Part shown: piece by piece, positions 34,365-42,033 of the stretch
How the letters are laid out: the number at the start of each line of letters is the position of its first letter
How positions within the stretch are numbered: position 1 is the first letter of the stretch
Assembly (NCBI GenBank): GCA_947453935.1
Contig: CANGJU010000008.1
Coordinates: 1-49,936, forward strand
From: Bacteroidota bacterium
GTDB taxonomy: Bacteria; Bacteroidota; Bacteroidia; AKYH767-A; OLB10
Length of the DNA stretch: 49,936 bases
Reading direction: 5' to 3'
Translations under genes and position numbers: made by a program
Notes under the pieces: model-generated
What the model saw: the letters and a program-made list of their open reading frames with translations, nothing else
Told to the model about the DNA's origin: nothing
Database searches by the model: none

Positions 34365-35348
34365 ATGAGCTACCAACCAGAAAACTGTTTTACCATTTCA
34401 TCAGAGGATGAATTTAATGACTGTGCATTGGCCACTTTTCACTATCAGGCGGATAACGTTTTAGTTTATCAGCAATATATGCAGTTGTTGGGTATTAATC
34501 CTTTGGACGTTCATCACTATTCTCAAATACCTTTTCTTCCAGTTTCTGTTTTTAAATCTAAGTCGATTATTTCGGCACAGCAAATACCAGAAATTATTTT
34601 TACCAGCAGTGGCACAACAGGTATGATTACCTCGCAGCATCAGGTTGCCAAAGTTGATTTATATGAACAAAGTTTTAATCGGTGCTTTGAAATGTTTTAT
34701 GGGCCCGTTCATGACTATTGTATCATTGGATTATTGCCTGCTTATTTAGAGCGCAGCGGATCAAGCCTCGTTTACATGGTTGATCAGCTGATAAAGAATA
34801 GCAAACATATTAACTCAGGATTTTATTTAAATCAATATGCGGAGTTGCAGCTGTTGCTACAACAACTGAAAACGCAAAAGCAAAAAACAATTCTGATTGG
34901 TGTTACATTCGCTTTGTTGGATATGGCAGAAAATTTTTCGGTCGATTTCCCAGAGTTAATTGTGATGGAAACAGGAGGCATGAAGGGCCGGAGGAAGGAA
35001 ATTGTTCGCGAAGAATTACATCAGGTACTAACAAAAGGTTTTGGTGTAGAAAAGATTCATTCAGAATATGGAATGACAGAACTTTTGTCGCAGGCGTATT
35101 CAAAAGGTAATGGATTATTTAAGTGTCCTCCTTGGATGAAAATATGTATCCGTGAAATTAATGATCCGAAGCAACTGGTAAATGATGGTATAACTGGCGG
35201 GGTTAATATTATTGACTTGGCAAATTATTTTTCATGTTCCTTTATTTCAACGCAGGATTTAGGCAAAATTCATCCCGATAATCAGTTTGAAATAGTGGGG
35301 CGTTTTGATAACGCAGATTTACGTGGTTGTAATTTATTGGTTCAGTAA
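34365..35348 (+). CDS. LuxE/acyl-protein synthetase-like adenylating enzyme
   Basis: From ATG 34365 the protein has 327 residues. The track start at 34302 runs into the divergent promoter region. The P-loop-like adenylation motif IIFTSSGTTGM, the YGMTELLSQAY segment (A5-type motif), a metal- or substrate-lid DLANYFSCSFISTQDLGKI and C-terminal EIVGRFDNADLRG place it in the adenylate-forming superfamily, near LuxE acyl-protein synthetases. It activates a carboxylate, probably a fatty or amino acid, with ATP; the acceptor is unknown. Related short LuxE-like proteins occur widely in Bacteroidota outside any lux operon. It has no functional neighbours. A near-consensus TAACTTCG lies 8 bases before the ATG. 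Confidence 0.8.
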   Translation: MSYQPENCFTISSEDEFNDCALATFHYQADNVLVYQQYMQLLGINPLDVHHYSQIPFLPVSVFKSKSIISAQQIPEIIFTSSGTTGMITSQHQVAKVDLYEQSFNRCFEMFYGPVHDYCIIGLLPAYLERSGSSLVYMVDQLIKNSKHINSGFYLNQYAELQLLLQQLKTQKQKTILIGVTFALLDMAENFSVDFPELIVMETGGMKGRRKEIVREELHQVLTKGFGVEKIHSEYGMTELLSQAYSKGNGLFKCPPWMKICIREINDPKQLVNDGITGGVNIIDLANYFSCSFISTQDLGKIHPDNQFEIVGRFDNADLRGCNLLVQ

Positions 35349-35378
35349 AAATCTACTATAATTTAGACTCATTTCATC

Positions 35379-35408
35379 TTGTAAATAGATTGGTTTAAGT
35401 TACATTTG
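35379..35408 (+). promoter_or_regulatory. Full Bacteroidota promoter of the cytochrome-oxidase cluster
   Basis: TTG (35379-35381), 19-base spacer, TACATTTG (35401-35408): a complete match to TTG-N17-23-TAnnTTTG. The ATG of cyoE is at 35416, only 7 bases after the element. Confidence 0.72.
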
Positions 35409-35415
35409 CGCTCGC

Positions 35416-36306
35416 ATGGAAAACACGTTGCCTGCATCAAATACCTTGGAACTAAAACAAAAACTTCGCGATTATTCACAGCTCACAAAAATGAGACTTG
35501 CTACGCTAGTGGTTTTCTCTGCGGCAATGGCCTTTATGACAGCACCTGGTGAAGTTGATTTTGTCAAAATGGGATGGTTGGTTTTAGGTGGATTTTTAGT
35601 GACAGGCTCTGCCAACGGATTTAATCAGGTGATGGAGCGGGAGCTTGATAAGTTAATGGACAGAACTAAATCAAGACCATTACCCTCAATCAGAATGGGC
35701 GTTAACGAAGCATTAATGGTATGTATAGTTACGGGCTTAGTAGGGGTTTTTATTTTATGGTATTATACGAATCTGGCAAGTGCAGTTTTAGGACTCTTAG
35801 CTATTTTACTTTATACATTAGTTTATACACCTATGAAGCGTAAGTCGCCAATAGCAGTGTTTATTGGAGCGGTACCTGGGGCTATTCCTCCTTTATTAGG
35901 ATGGATTGCTGCAACAGGAAACTTTAATACGGCTGCATTGTTATTATTTGCGATACAGTTTTTATGGCAGTTCCCGCACTTTTGGGCAATTGCGTGGGTG
36001 ATGGATGACGATTATAAAAAAGCTGGATTTAATTTATTGCCAACAGGGAAGAGAGATAAAGGATCTGCCATGCAAACGGTTTTATATACGATAAGCCTTG
36101 TTCCCGTTGCAGTTATGCCATGGGTATTTGGTGTTTCAGGATGGCTTTCGTTAGTGCTCATGCTTGCAGTAACATTTTACTTTCTGTTTCAGGCAGTGCA
36201 GTTATACAGAGATTGCACAATTGAGTCGGCCAGAAAATTAATGTACGGGTCATTCTTCTATCTTCCAGTAGTTCAAATAGCAATGGTAATTGATAAAATA
36301 GGTTAA
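35416..36306 (+). CDS. cyoE: Protoheme IX farnesyltransferase (heme O synthase)
   Basis: 296 residues of the UbiA prenyltransferase family with about eight or nine membrane helices. The first Asp-rich motif is NGFNQVMERELDKLMDRTKSRPLP and the second is WVMDDDYKKAGFNLLP. It adds a farnesyl group to heme B in the cytoplasmic membrane, making heme O for terminal oxidases. It is the first gene of a run of oxidase genes with spacings of 3-46 bases, with its own strong promoter just upstream. Confidence 0.95.
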   Translation: MENTLPASNTLELKQKLRDYSQLTKMRLATLVVFSAAMAFMTAPGEVDFVKMGWLVLGGFLVTGSANGFNQVMERELDKLMDRTKSRPLPSIRMGVNEALMVCIVTGLVGVFILWYYTNLASAVLGLLAILLYTLVYTPMKRKSPIAVFIGAVPGAIPPLLGWIAATGNFNTAALLLFAIQFLWQFPHFWAIAWVMDDDYKKAGFNLLPTGKRDKGSAMQTVLYTISLVPVAVMPWVFGVSGWLSLVLMLAVTFYFLFQAVQLYRDCTIESARKLMYGSFFYLPVVQIAMVIDKIG

Positions 36307-36309
36307 TCT

Positions 36310-36891
36310 ATGGAAAATACAATCTCACAAAACACAAACGGAACAGAACCGATGATTCCTACACAAAAAATATTATTGTGGATAGCATTAGCAGGTATCA
36401 TCATGTTTTTTGCAGCTTTGATGTCGGGCTATATTGTCCGTCAGGCAGAGGGTAATTGGCTGGTATTTGAAATCCCATCCATGTTTTATGTTTCAACGGT
36501 TGTCATTCTTTTAAGTAGTTTGACAATGGAATTGTCTAAGTCGGCAATCAGAAAGGATGAGAATAAAAAGGCTTACCAGTATTTAGCTTATACATTAGCA
36601 TTAGGGTTAGTTTTCGTTGTTTGTCAGTTTATGGGCTGGAACCAACTAGTTGCAAATAACATCCATTTTTCTGGCGGAAATCCATCGGAATCATTCTTTT
36701 ACGCGATGTCGGGTTTGCACCTTGCCCATTTATCCTTTGGAGTAATAAGCATGTTGGTAACAACATATAAAGCAAAAAAGAACCGCTATTCTGCGAAAAA
36801 TCACTTGGGAATTTCACTTTGTGCCATATATTGGCACTTTTTAGATTTTCTTTGGTTGATTTTATTTGTATTTTTGGCGCTCTTTAGATGA
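36310..36891 (+). CDS. Heme-copper oxidase subunit III family protein (short form)
   Basis: 193 residues, about five membrane helices. Conserved features of subunit III are visible: ALMSGYIVRQAEGNW in the first helices, QFMGWNQL, FFYAMSGLHLAHLSFGVISMLV and the final AIYWHFLDFLWLILFVFLALF. It stabilises the catalytic subunit of the terminal oxidase in the cytoplasmic membrane. It starts 3 bases after cyoE. A second, longer subunit III follows, which is normal in Bacteroidota. Confidence 0.9.
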   Translation: MENTISQNTNGTEPMIPTQKILLWIALAGIIMFFAALMSGYIVRQAEGNWLVFEIPSMFYVSTVVILLSSLTMELSKSAIRKDENKKAYQYLAYTLALGLVFVVCQFMGWNQLVANNIHFSGGNPSESFFYAMSGLHLAHLSFGVISMLVTTYKAKKNRYSAKNHLGISLCAIYWHFLDFLWLILFVFLALFR

Positions 36892-36933
36892 AATTTAGAT
36901 AATCTTTAAACTTTAAAACACTCTAACTACCGT

Positions 36934-37785
36934 ATGGCTGCAGAAGCTACACTTAACAACGAAAACTCTAACTCCAAACCTTGGGGTGGAGGAGTTTCTC
37001 CATTTGGAATCAGCTGGGGAAAAATGATGATGTGGTTCTTCCTTGTGTCGGATGCATTTACATTCTCCAGTTTAATTATTGCGTATGGTGCATTTCGTCA
37101 CCGTCATACTCAGGTGTGGCCTACTGCGAATGATGTGTTTACGCATTTTCCGTTTGTTCACGAACACTTGCCTTTGGCTTATGTAGGGTTAATGACCTTC
37201 ATCCTTATCATGAGTTCGGTAACAATGGTATTAGCTGTTGATGCAGGGCATAGAAGAGATAACCGCAGTGTTGCTATCTGGATGGGATTAACTATTATCG
37301 GCGGATTTATGTTCGTTGGTTCTCAGGCATGGGAGTGGTATAATTTCATTACAGGTACACCAAAAGGAGCTTTAATTACAAACATGGGTGAGATTTACCG
37401 TTTCCCAGAAAATGCTCCTAGCTTACATGCGCACACACATACTGCAATTCCTGATTGGGCATTAATTTCTCCTGATCATAAAGTTATTTCTGATAAAGCT
37501 GAAGTAGAAAGAATTAAATCGATTTCAAAACCTATCAAAGGTGCAAACCTTGTTAATAACGAATACGGACATCCGTTGTTTGCAGATTTCTTCTTCTTTA
37601 TTACGGGATTCCATGGGTTCCACGTATTTAGTGGGGTTGTAATTAACCTGATTATCTTCTTTAATGTTCTAAGCGGAGTTTATTCTCGTCGTGGTCATTA
37701 TGAGCATATTGAAAAAACAGGATTATATTGGCACTTTGTCGATTTAGTTTGGGTATTCGTATTTACCTTCTTCTACCTGGTTTAA
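36934..37785 (+). CDS. Cytochrome c oxidase subunit III (long form)
   Basis: 283 residues with membrane helices beginning FGISWGKMMMWFFLVSDAFTFSSLI. The conserved segment GSQAWEWYNFI is followed by a hydrophilic insertion of about 80 residues (NMGEIYRFPENAPSLHAHTHT ... LVNNEYG) that contains several His. It ends with the canonical FFFITGFHGFHVFSGVVINLI and GLYWHFVDLVWVFVFTFFYLV. It is part of the terminal oxidase in the cytoplasmic membrane. The insertion between helices is larger than in mitochondrial-type subunits. It follows the short subunit III by 42 bases. Confidence 0.93.
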   Translation: MAAEATLNNENSNSKPWGGGVSPFGISWGKMMMWFFLVSDAFTFSSLIIAYGAFRHRHTQVWPTANDVFTHFPFVHEHLPLAYVGLMTFILIMSSVTMVLAVDAGHRRDNRSVAIWMGLTIIGGFMFVGSQAWEWYNFITGTPKGALITNMGEIYRFPENAPSLHAHTHTAIPDWALISPDHKVISDKAEVERIKSISKPIKGANLVNNEYGHPLFADFFFFITGFHGFHVFSGVVINLIIFFNVLSGVYSRRGHYEHIEKTGLYWHFVDLVWVFVFTFFYLV

Positions 37786-37815
37786 TTATTCAAAATCTTA
37801 AAAAGGAAATTAGTC

Positions 37816-38187
37816 ATGAGCGAACATCATAATCACGAAATGCACGGTTATTATACCGGCGACATTCATAATCAGTTTGTACCTGAACATTACGATCCTA
37901 AAAATCGTTCTGTTATCTGGAAAACGTTCTGGATTTTATTAATCATTACAATTGCAGAAGTAGCTATTGCATTTACAAGTATTTCTAAAGAAGTGCTAAT
38001 GGTTATTTTCATTACACTTACAGTAGTGAAGGCATACTTTATTGTTGCTTTCTTTATGCACTTGAAGCATGAGAAATTATCATTGGCGTATTGCATTTTA
38101 TTACCATTTATTCTAATTGTTTATTTAATAGCAATGTCGTTGACAGAAGCAAATTACTTAAACCTTTGGGATTTGATCTTTAAATAA
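37816..38187 (+). CDS. Cytochrome c oxidase subunit IV family protein
   Basis: 123 residues: a His-rich soluble N-terminus (MSEHHNHEMHGYYTGDIHNQF) and three membrane helices (TFWILLIITIAEVAIAF, EVLMVIFITLTVVKAYFIVAFFMHLKHEK, AYCILLPFILIVYLIAMSL). The second helix with KAYFIVAFFMHLKHE is the signature of prokaryotic subunit IV (CyoD/COX4-pro type). It is an accessory oxidase subunit with an assembly role. It lies between subunit III and the SCO copper chaperone. Confidence 0.9.
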   Translation: MSEHHNHEMHGYYTGDIHNQFVPEHYDPKNRSVIWKTFWILLIITIAEVAIAFTSISKEVLMVIFITLTVVKAYFIVAFFMHLKHEKLSLAYCILLPFILIVYLIAMSLTEANYLNLWDLIFK

Positions 38188-38189
38188 GA

Positions 38190-38879
38190 GTGAAAAAATT
38201 CTGGATCTTATTCGGTTTATTGGCTGTCCCTTCCATCGCGTATTTGTATCTGCAAACAGGGAAAAACAATTTTAAACCACTCGAAATTTTAGGTCCGATA
38301 GAAGTAATTTCAAAAACCGTTGATGGTCGTCAGGTAAACGATACTGTTTATCACACTATCAACGGTTTTTCGCTTTTAAATCAGGATAGCGTTGTTGTTA
38401 CTGATTCGATTTTCAAAGGTAAAATTCATATTGCGAATTTTATGTTTACTACCTGCGGATCAATTTGTCCTAAAATGTCTAATGAAATGATGCGTGTTCA
38501 ACATGCATTTGAAAAAGATACCGATGTGGTTATTGTTTCTTACACGGTAGATCCAGAGCATGATACTCCATCTATTCTTAAAGAATATGCATTTAAGCAT
38601 AAGGCAATTACCAATAAATGGTTCTTTCTGACAGGAGACAAAAAAACAATCTATGACTTAGCTCGTAACTCGTATTTTCTGGTTGCTGGTGAAGGTGATG
38701 GCGGCCCTGAAGATTTTATTCATTCAGAGATGTTTACGCTTATAGATAAAGATGGTAGAATTCGTGGAGGAAAAGATAAGAAAGGAAATATGCTTACATA
38801 CGACGGCACTAACATTTTAGATGTAAACAGATTGATTGAAGATATTGATGTGCTGAAACGCGAATACAACAAACAATAA
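38190..38879 (+). CDS. SCO1/SenC-family copper chaperone for cytochrome oxidase
   Basis: 229 residues, starting at GTG 38190 two bases after the subunit IV stop. A single N-terminal membrane anchor (FWILFGLLAVPSIAYLYL) is followed by a thioredoxin-like domain. The copper-binding cysteines lie in FMFTTCGSICPKMSNEM and the distal histidine in EDFIHSEMFTLIDKDG. It delivers copper to the CuA site of oxidase subunit II on the periplasmic face. This fits the position inside the oxidase cluster. Confidence 0.92.
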   Translation: MKKFWILFGLLAVPSIAYLYLQTGKNNFKPLEILGPIEVISKTVDGRQVNDTVYHTINGFSLLNQDSVVVTDSIFKGKIHIANFMFTTCGSICPKMSNEMMRVQHAFEKDTDVVIVSYTVDPEHDTPSILKEYAFKHKAITNKWFFLTGDKKTIYDLARNSYFLVAGEGDGGPEDFIHSEMFTLIDKDGRIRGGKDKKGNMLTYDGTNILDVNRLIEDIDVLKREYNKQ

Positions 38880-38914
38880 ATAATAATACTTGTTTTAAAG
38901 AAAATCCAACTAAT

Positions 38915-39457
38915 ATGTTCTCTAATTTATCCGAAAAAACAGTATTCCGAATTGTACTCTCATTATCGGTAGTAGTTTTTTTAGTAGTAGTATTGCTTAA
39001 TCAAAAAGTACTGCCTCGCCCAGAAGTATTACCTGCATTCGCAACGTTTTTACCTAAGCTAAATGCAATTATCAATGCAGCATGCACAATTCTTTTAATC
39101 CTTTCGTATCGTGCAATCAGAAGAAAAGACATCGCAACTCATAAACAATTAAACCTACTTACATTTTGTTTGTCTGCATTATTCCTTGTCTCATATGTAG
39201 CTTATCATTGGATGGCCGATGAAACAAAATTCCCTCTTGACAATCCATTAAGAACTGTATACCTTGCAATACTTATCTCTCACATTATATTAGCAGCAAT
39301 CGTATTACCGTTGGTGTTGATTTCTTTCTGGTACGGATTAAACAATAAGGTAGAACAGCATCGTAAGTTAACTCGCTTTTCATTTCCAATCTGGTTGTAT
39401 GTAACAACAACAGGTGTCATCGTTTATTTTATGATTTCACCTTATTATTCGTTTTAA
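38915..39457 (+). CDS. DUF420 membrane protein (YozB/CtaM-like oxidase assembly factor)
   Basis: 180 residues and about five membrane helices (IVLSLSVVVFLVVVLLNQ, LNAIINAACTILLILSYRAIRR, LNLLTFCLSALFLVSYVAYH, VYLAILISHIILAAIVLPLVLISFW, FPIWLYVTTTGVIVYFM). Conserved histidines are in KDIATHKQLN, VAYHWMAD and LISHIILA, plus VEQHRKLTR. The DUF420 family includes CtaM of Gram-positive bacteria, needed for maturation of heme-copper oxidases. Its place right after SCO supports the same role here. Confidence 0.88.
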   Translation: MFSNLSEKTVFRIVLSLSVVVFLVVVLLNQKVLPRPEVLPAFATFLPKLNAIINAACTILLILSYRAIRRKDIATHKQLNLLTFCLSALFLVSYVAYHWMADETKFPLDNPLRTVYLAILISHIILAAIVLPLVLISFWYGLNNKVEQHRKLTRFSFPIWLYVTTTGVIVYFMISPYYSF

Positions 39458-39499
39458 TTATTGCAAATAAAAATTGTAGTCCGTAAATTTGATTTCACT

Positions 39500-39739
39500 A
39501 TGAAAAAAGCAATTCTTATTATCGCCTTATTGATTAATTTCTCTGTTATCACAGAAGTTAGCGCGCAATGTTCTATGTGCCGACAAGCAGCAGAGTCAGG
39601 AATTAAAAAAGGAGAGGTACAAGGACGAGGACTAAACAAAGGGATTTTATTTTTGATGGCCATTCCTTATGTATTAGGAGGCACCGCATTTATTATCTAT
39701 AAAAAGAATAAACGAAAGCAAACTACAATTGAACAATAA
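39500..39739 (+). CDS. Small CxxC membrane protein of the oxidase cluster
   Basis: From ATG 39500 the protein has 79 residues. The track uses TTG 39461, but the signal peptide begins at 39500. It has a signal peptide (KKAILIIALLINFSVITEVSAQ), then CSMCRQAAESGIKKGE with a CxxC pair at the mature N-terminus, a Gly-rich link and one membrane helix (GILFLMAIPYVLGGTAFIIY) with a basic tail. Similar small proteins follow DUF420 in other Bacteroidota, by my recollection. It could be a thiol or metal-handling accessory in oxidase assembly; this role is inferred from position only. Confidence 0.75.
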   Translation: MKKAILIIALLINFSVITEVSAQCSMCRQAAESGIKKGEVQGRGLNKGILFLMAIPYVLGGTAFIIYKKNKRKQTTIEQ

Positions 39740-39743
39740 AATT

Positions 39744-39770
39744 AAAGTCGGTTAATCCCGACTTTTTTTA
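39744..39770 (+). terminator. Intrinsic terminator ending the oxidase cluster
   Basis: Stem aaagtcgg / ccgacttt with a 6-base loop and a run of seven Ts, 5 bases after the small CxxC gene and just before the AlkD-like gene. Confidence 0.85.
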
Positions 39771-39774
39771 TACC

Positions 39775-40452
39775 ATGAAAAAAGAAACAAAAGCTGCCTT
39801 AGAAAATTTAGTATTGACTTTTCAAAAAAATGCAGACGCATATCAAGCGGAAAGAATGAAAGCCTATATGCGAAACATGTTCGATTTTTATGGCTTGCAA
39901 AAAGCTAAGCGTGCTGAATTGGCAACTCCTTTTTTGAAAGAGCTTGTTGCATCATCCGAAGAAAATATCGATGAAATAGTAAAGTTTTTATGGCAGCAAC
40001 CTCATCGCGAATGCCAGTATGTTGCGATGGAATATATTATGAAGGTTCATAAAAAATGGACACCAGAGACATTGTTATTATTTGAATACATGATTGAAGA
40101 AAAATCATGGTGGGATACAGTAGACTTCGTAGCTTCATCATTAGTAGGAAAGTTGCTTCAAAAGTATCCGAAGCTGGTCATGCCTTCTGTTGAGAAGTGG
40201 GATAACGAAAATCTATTTTGGTTTCATCGCACAACGCTGATTTTTCAATTGAAATATGGTGCTAAGACTGATCAGCATTTGTTGTTCGCTCAATGCGAAA
40301 AATACCTGAGTTCCAAAGAGTTTTTTATGCAAAAGGCCGTTGGCTGGGCACTCAGGCAATACAGTAAATTCAACCCCGAAGCAGTACGTAGATTTGTTTA
40401 TGCCCGTCAACTGTCAACAGTAAGCCTTCGCGAGGCAAAGAAATATCTGTAA
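39775..40452 (+). CDS. AlkD-like DNA alkylation repair protein (HEAT-like repeats)
   Basis: 225 residues, all alpha-helical. The conserved pattern of the family is visible: MRNMFDFYGLQKAKRAEL near the start, WQQPHRECQYVAMEYI, EEKSWWDTVDFVASSLVG with the catalytic-region Trp/Asp, NLFWFHRTTLIFQLKY, and FMQKAVGWALRQYSKFNPEAV. AlkD removes alkylated bases such as 7-methylguanine without flipping the base. The ATG lies inside the end of the preceding terminator region, so its promoter is not evident and some read-through from the oxidase operon may occur. Confidence 0.9.
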   Translation: MKKETKAALENLVLTFQKNADAYQAERMKAYMRNMFDFYGLQKAKRAELATPFLKELVASSEENIDEIVKFLWQQPHRECQYVAMEYIMKVHKKWTPETLLLFEYMIEEKSWWDTVDFVASSLVGKLLQKYPKLVMPSVEKWDNENLFWFHRTTLIFQLKYGAKTDQHLLFAQCEKYLSSKEFFMQKAVGWALRQYSKFNPEAVRRFVYARQLSTVSLREAKKYL

Positions 40453-40470
40453 AATATCAGTATTTTATTT

Positions 40471-40502
40471 TTGCAGTGTAAAGAGTAGGGTTTGTATCTT
40501 TG
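40471..40502 (+). promoter_or_regulatory. Full Bacteroidota promoter of trhO
   Basis: TTG (40471-40473), 21-base spacer, TATCTTTG (40495-40502): a complete match to the consensus. It overlaps the track start codon TTG 40492, so that start cannot be right; the ATG at 40510 is 7 bases after the element. Confidence 0.72.
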
Positions 40503-40509
40503 CCTTGTT

Positions 40510-41586
40510 ATGCTTCACAATAAATACGATAAAGCTACGCTGCAAAAGAAATTAGACAGCGAAAATTTCAAACGAATTACGCTTTCATTTTATCGTTATG
40601 TATATATTGATAACCTGGAGATGTATCGTGCCGACTTATACCGTCGCATGGAGGAGTTGGAAATTCTTGGACGAGTGTATGTGGCAAATGAGGGAATTAA
40701 TTCGCAAATCAGTATTCCTGAACATAACTTCGAAGCGTTTAAAAATTTGCTTGAAAGCGATGCGCATCTGAAATCAATGCCATTAAAAATTGCAGTAGAA
40801 GATAATGGTAAGTCATTTATTAAATTAATTGTTCGCATACGTAAGAAAGTTGTTGCAGATGGTTTAGATGATAATACATTTGATGTTACAAATGTTGGTA
40901 AGCATTTGAATGCTGAAGAGTTTAATAAAGCACTCGAAGATCCTAACGCAATTGTGATTGATATGCGTAATCACTATGAAAGTGAAGTTGGCCATTTTGA
41001 AAAAGCTTTGCTGCCAGAGTCTGATACTTTTAGAGATTGCCTGCAGATGGGTCTTGATATGGTGGAGGATAAAAAGGACCATAAGATATTGTTGTATTGC
41101 ACAGGTGGTATTCGCTGTGAAAAAGCAAGTGCATGGTTTAAGCATCACGGATTTGATGATGTAAACCAGTTGCATGGTGGTATTATTAATTATGCGCAAG
41201 AGATAAAAGAGAAAGGTATTCCTTCTAAATTTATTGGAAAAAATTTCGTGTTTGATGACCGTTTAGGGGAGCGTATTACAGATGATATTATTTCTACTTG
41301 TCATCAATGCGGACAACCTTGCGATGATCATACAAATTGTGCTAACGACGATTGTCATTTACTCTTTATTCAGTGTAATGATTGCAAAGAAAAGATGAAA
41401 GGTTGTTGTACACCACAATGTTTAGAAATTGCACAGCTACCCATCGTTGAGCAACGTAAATTGAGAAAAGGAAAAATTAAAACAGATACTCTTTCCGTTT
41501 ATAGAAGTCGACTGCGTCCCGACTTAAAACAGATTTTGAAATATGATCATGAGTTAGCAAAATCGACGAATACAAATAGCAACTAA
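40510..41586 (+). CDS. trhO: tRNA uridine(34) hydroxylase TrhO (YceA, rhodanese domain)
   Basis: 358 residues from ATG 40510. An N-terminal acylphosphatase-like region ([16 protein letters not shown]) precedes the rhodanese domain (residues about 130-240) with [21 protein letters not shown] and the active-site loop [17 protein letters not shown] (catalytic Cys). The C-terminus is a cysteine-rich region ([14 protein letters not shown] ... [12 protein letters not shown]) that probably binds zinc. The enzyme oxygenates U34 of tRNAs to 5-hydroxyuridine. It is a single gene with its own promoter and terminator. Confidence 0.93.
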   Translation: MLHNKYDKATLQKKLDSENFKRITLSFYRYVYIDNLEMYRADLYRRMEELEILGRVYVANEGINSQISIPEHNFEAFKNLLESDAHLKSMPLKIAVEDNGKSFIKLIVRIRKKVVADGLDDNTFDVTNVGKHLNAEEFNKALEDPNAIVIDMRNHYESEVGHFEKALLPESDTFRDCLQMGLDMVEDKKDHKILLYCTGGIRCEKASAWFKHHGFDDVNQLHGGIINYAQEIKEKGIPSKFIGKNFVFDDRLGERITDDIISTCHQCGQPCDDHTNCANDDCHLLFIQCNDCKEKMKGCCTPQCLEIAQLPIVEQRKLRKGKIKTDTLSVYRSRLRPDLKQILKYDHELAKSTNTNSN

Positions 41587-41618
41587 TTATCTTTTAAGAC
41601 TAAATAAAATCGTTTTTG

Positions 41619-41652
41619 AAAATCCGTATCACTGATGCGGATTTTTGTTTTC
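41619..41652 (+). terminator. Intrinsic terminator after trhO
   Basis: Stem aaatccgtatc / gatgcggattt (11 bp, one G-U) with a 3-base loop, followed by ttgttttc. Confidence 0.85.
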
Positions 41653-41726
41653 ATGAAATAACTAAGCGTTTGTAATTGAATATAAACGGTTAATAACCGA
41701 ATAATTATTTTCTATCTACTAATTTT

Positions 41727-41776
41727 ACCGCGGTCCCGAGGTTTTCTCGGGATTCGGTGGGGCTGCTGTCCCCCCA
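41727..41776. other. GC-rich structured element (two hairpins), possible intergenic repeat or small RNA
   Basis: The sequence accg-cgg-tcccgag-gtttt-ctcggga-tt-cggt folds as an interrupted hairpin: a perfect 7-bp inner stem and a 4-bp outer stem. It is followed directly by gggg-ctgctgt-cccc, a second small hairpin. It stands out from its AT-rich surroundings. There is no T-run, so it is not a usual terminator. Family unknown. Confidence 0.5.
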
Positions 41777-41996
41777 TGGTATTGAGTGCTGACTTTTGAG
41801 CAGTTTTAATTACTTAAAACTAATAGTCTTTAAAATTCTGAGTTTTTAAATTACTAATGCTTCTAAACTAATAGTCTAGTTTTATATCCCAAATTTATTT
41901 CTACTTAACTCCCTTATTGCGAGCTTTTAAAGTCTCATAATTTTTGATTTGTCAATAACTTAGAAAGTAATACTCGGGAAATTGACATTTGGATTG

Positions 41997-42004
41997 TATA
42001 TTTG
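41997..42004 (+). promoter_or_regulatory. -7 promoter element of recJ
   Basis: TATATTTG matches TAnnTTTG exactly, 29 bases before the recJ ATG. TTG at 41982 is closer than the usual spacing. Confidence 0.45.
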
Positions 42005-42033
42005 TAATTGCCTCAAATATATAGTCAAAAGAA

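Larger units (their letters stand above)
41653..42033. other. Non-coding spacer between trhO and recJ
   Basis: This is the main gene-free stretch of the window. It holds a GC-rich structured segment (41727-41776), two copies of the 13-mer aaactaatagtct (41817-41829 and 41865-41877), and the recJ promoter region near 42000. The rest is AT-rich with stops in all frames. Apart from these elements I see nothing coding; the track's 99-residue minus ORF is a shadow of recJ. Confidence 0.7.

Noticed and set aside
40864-41199. 111-residue minus-strand ORF
   Set aside because: Antisense shadow of the trhO rhodanese domain, with no signal or domain.
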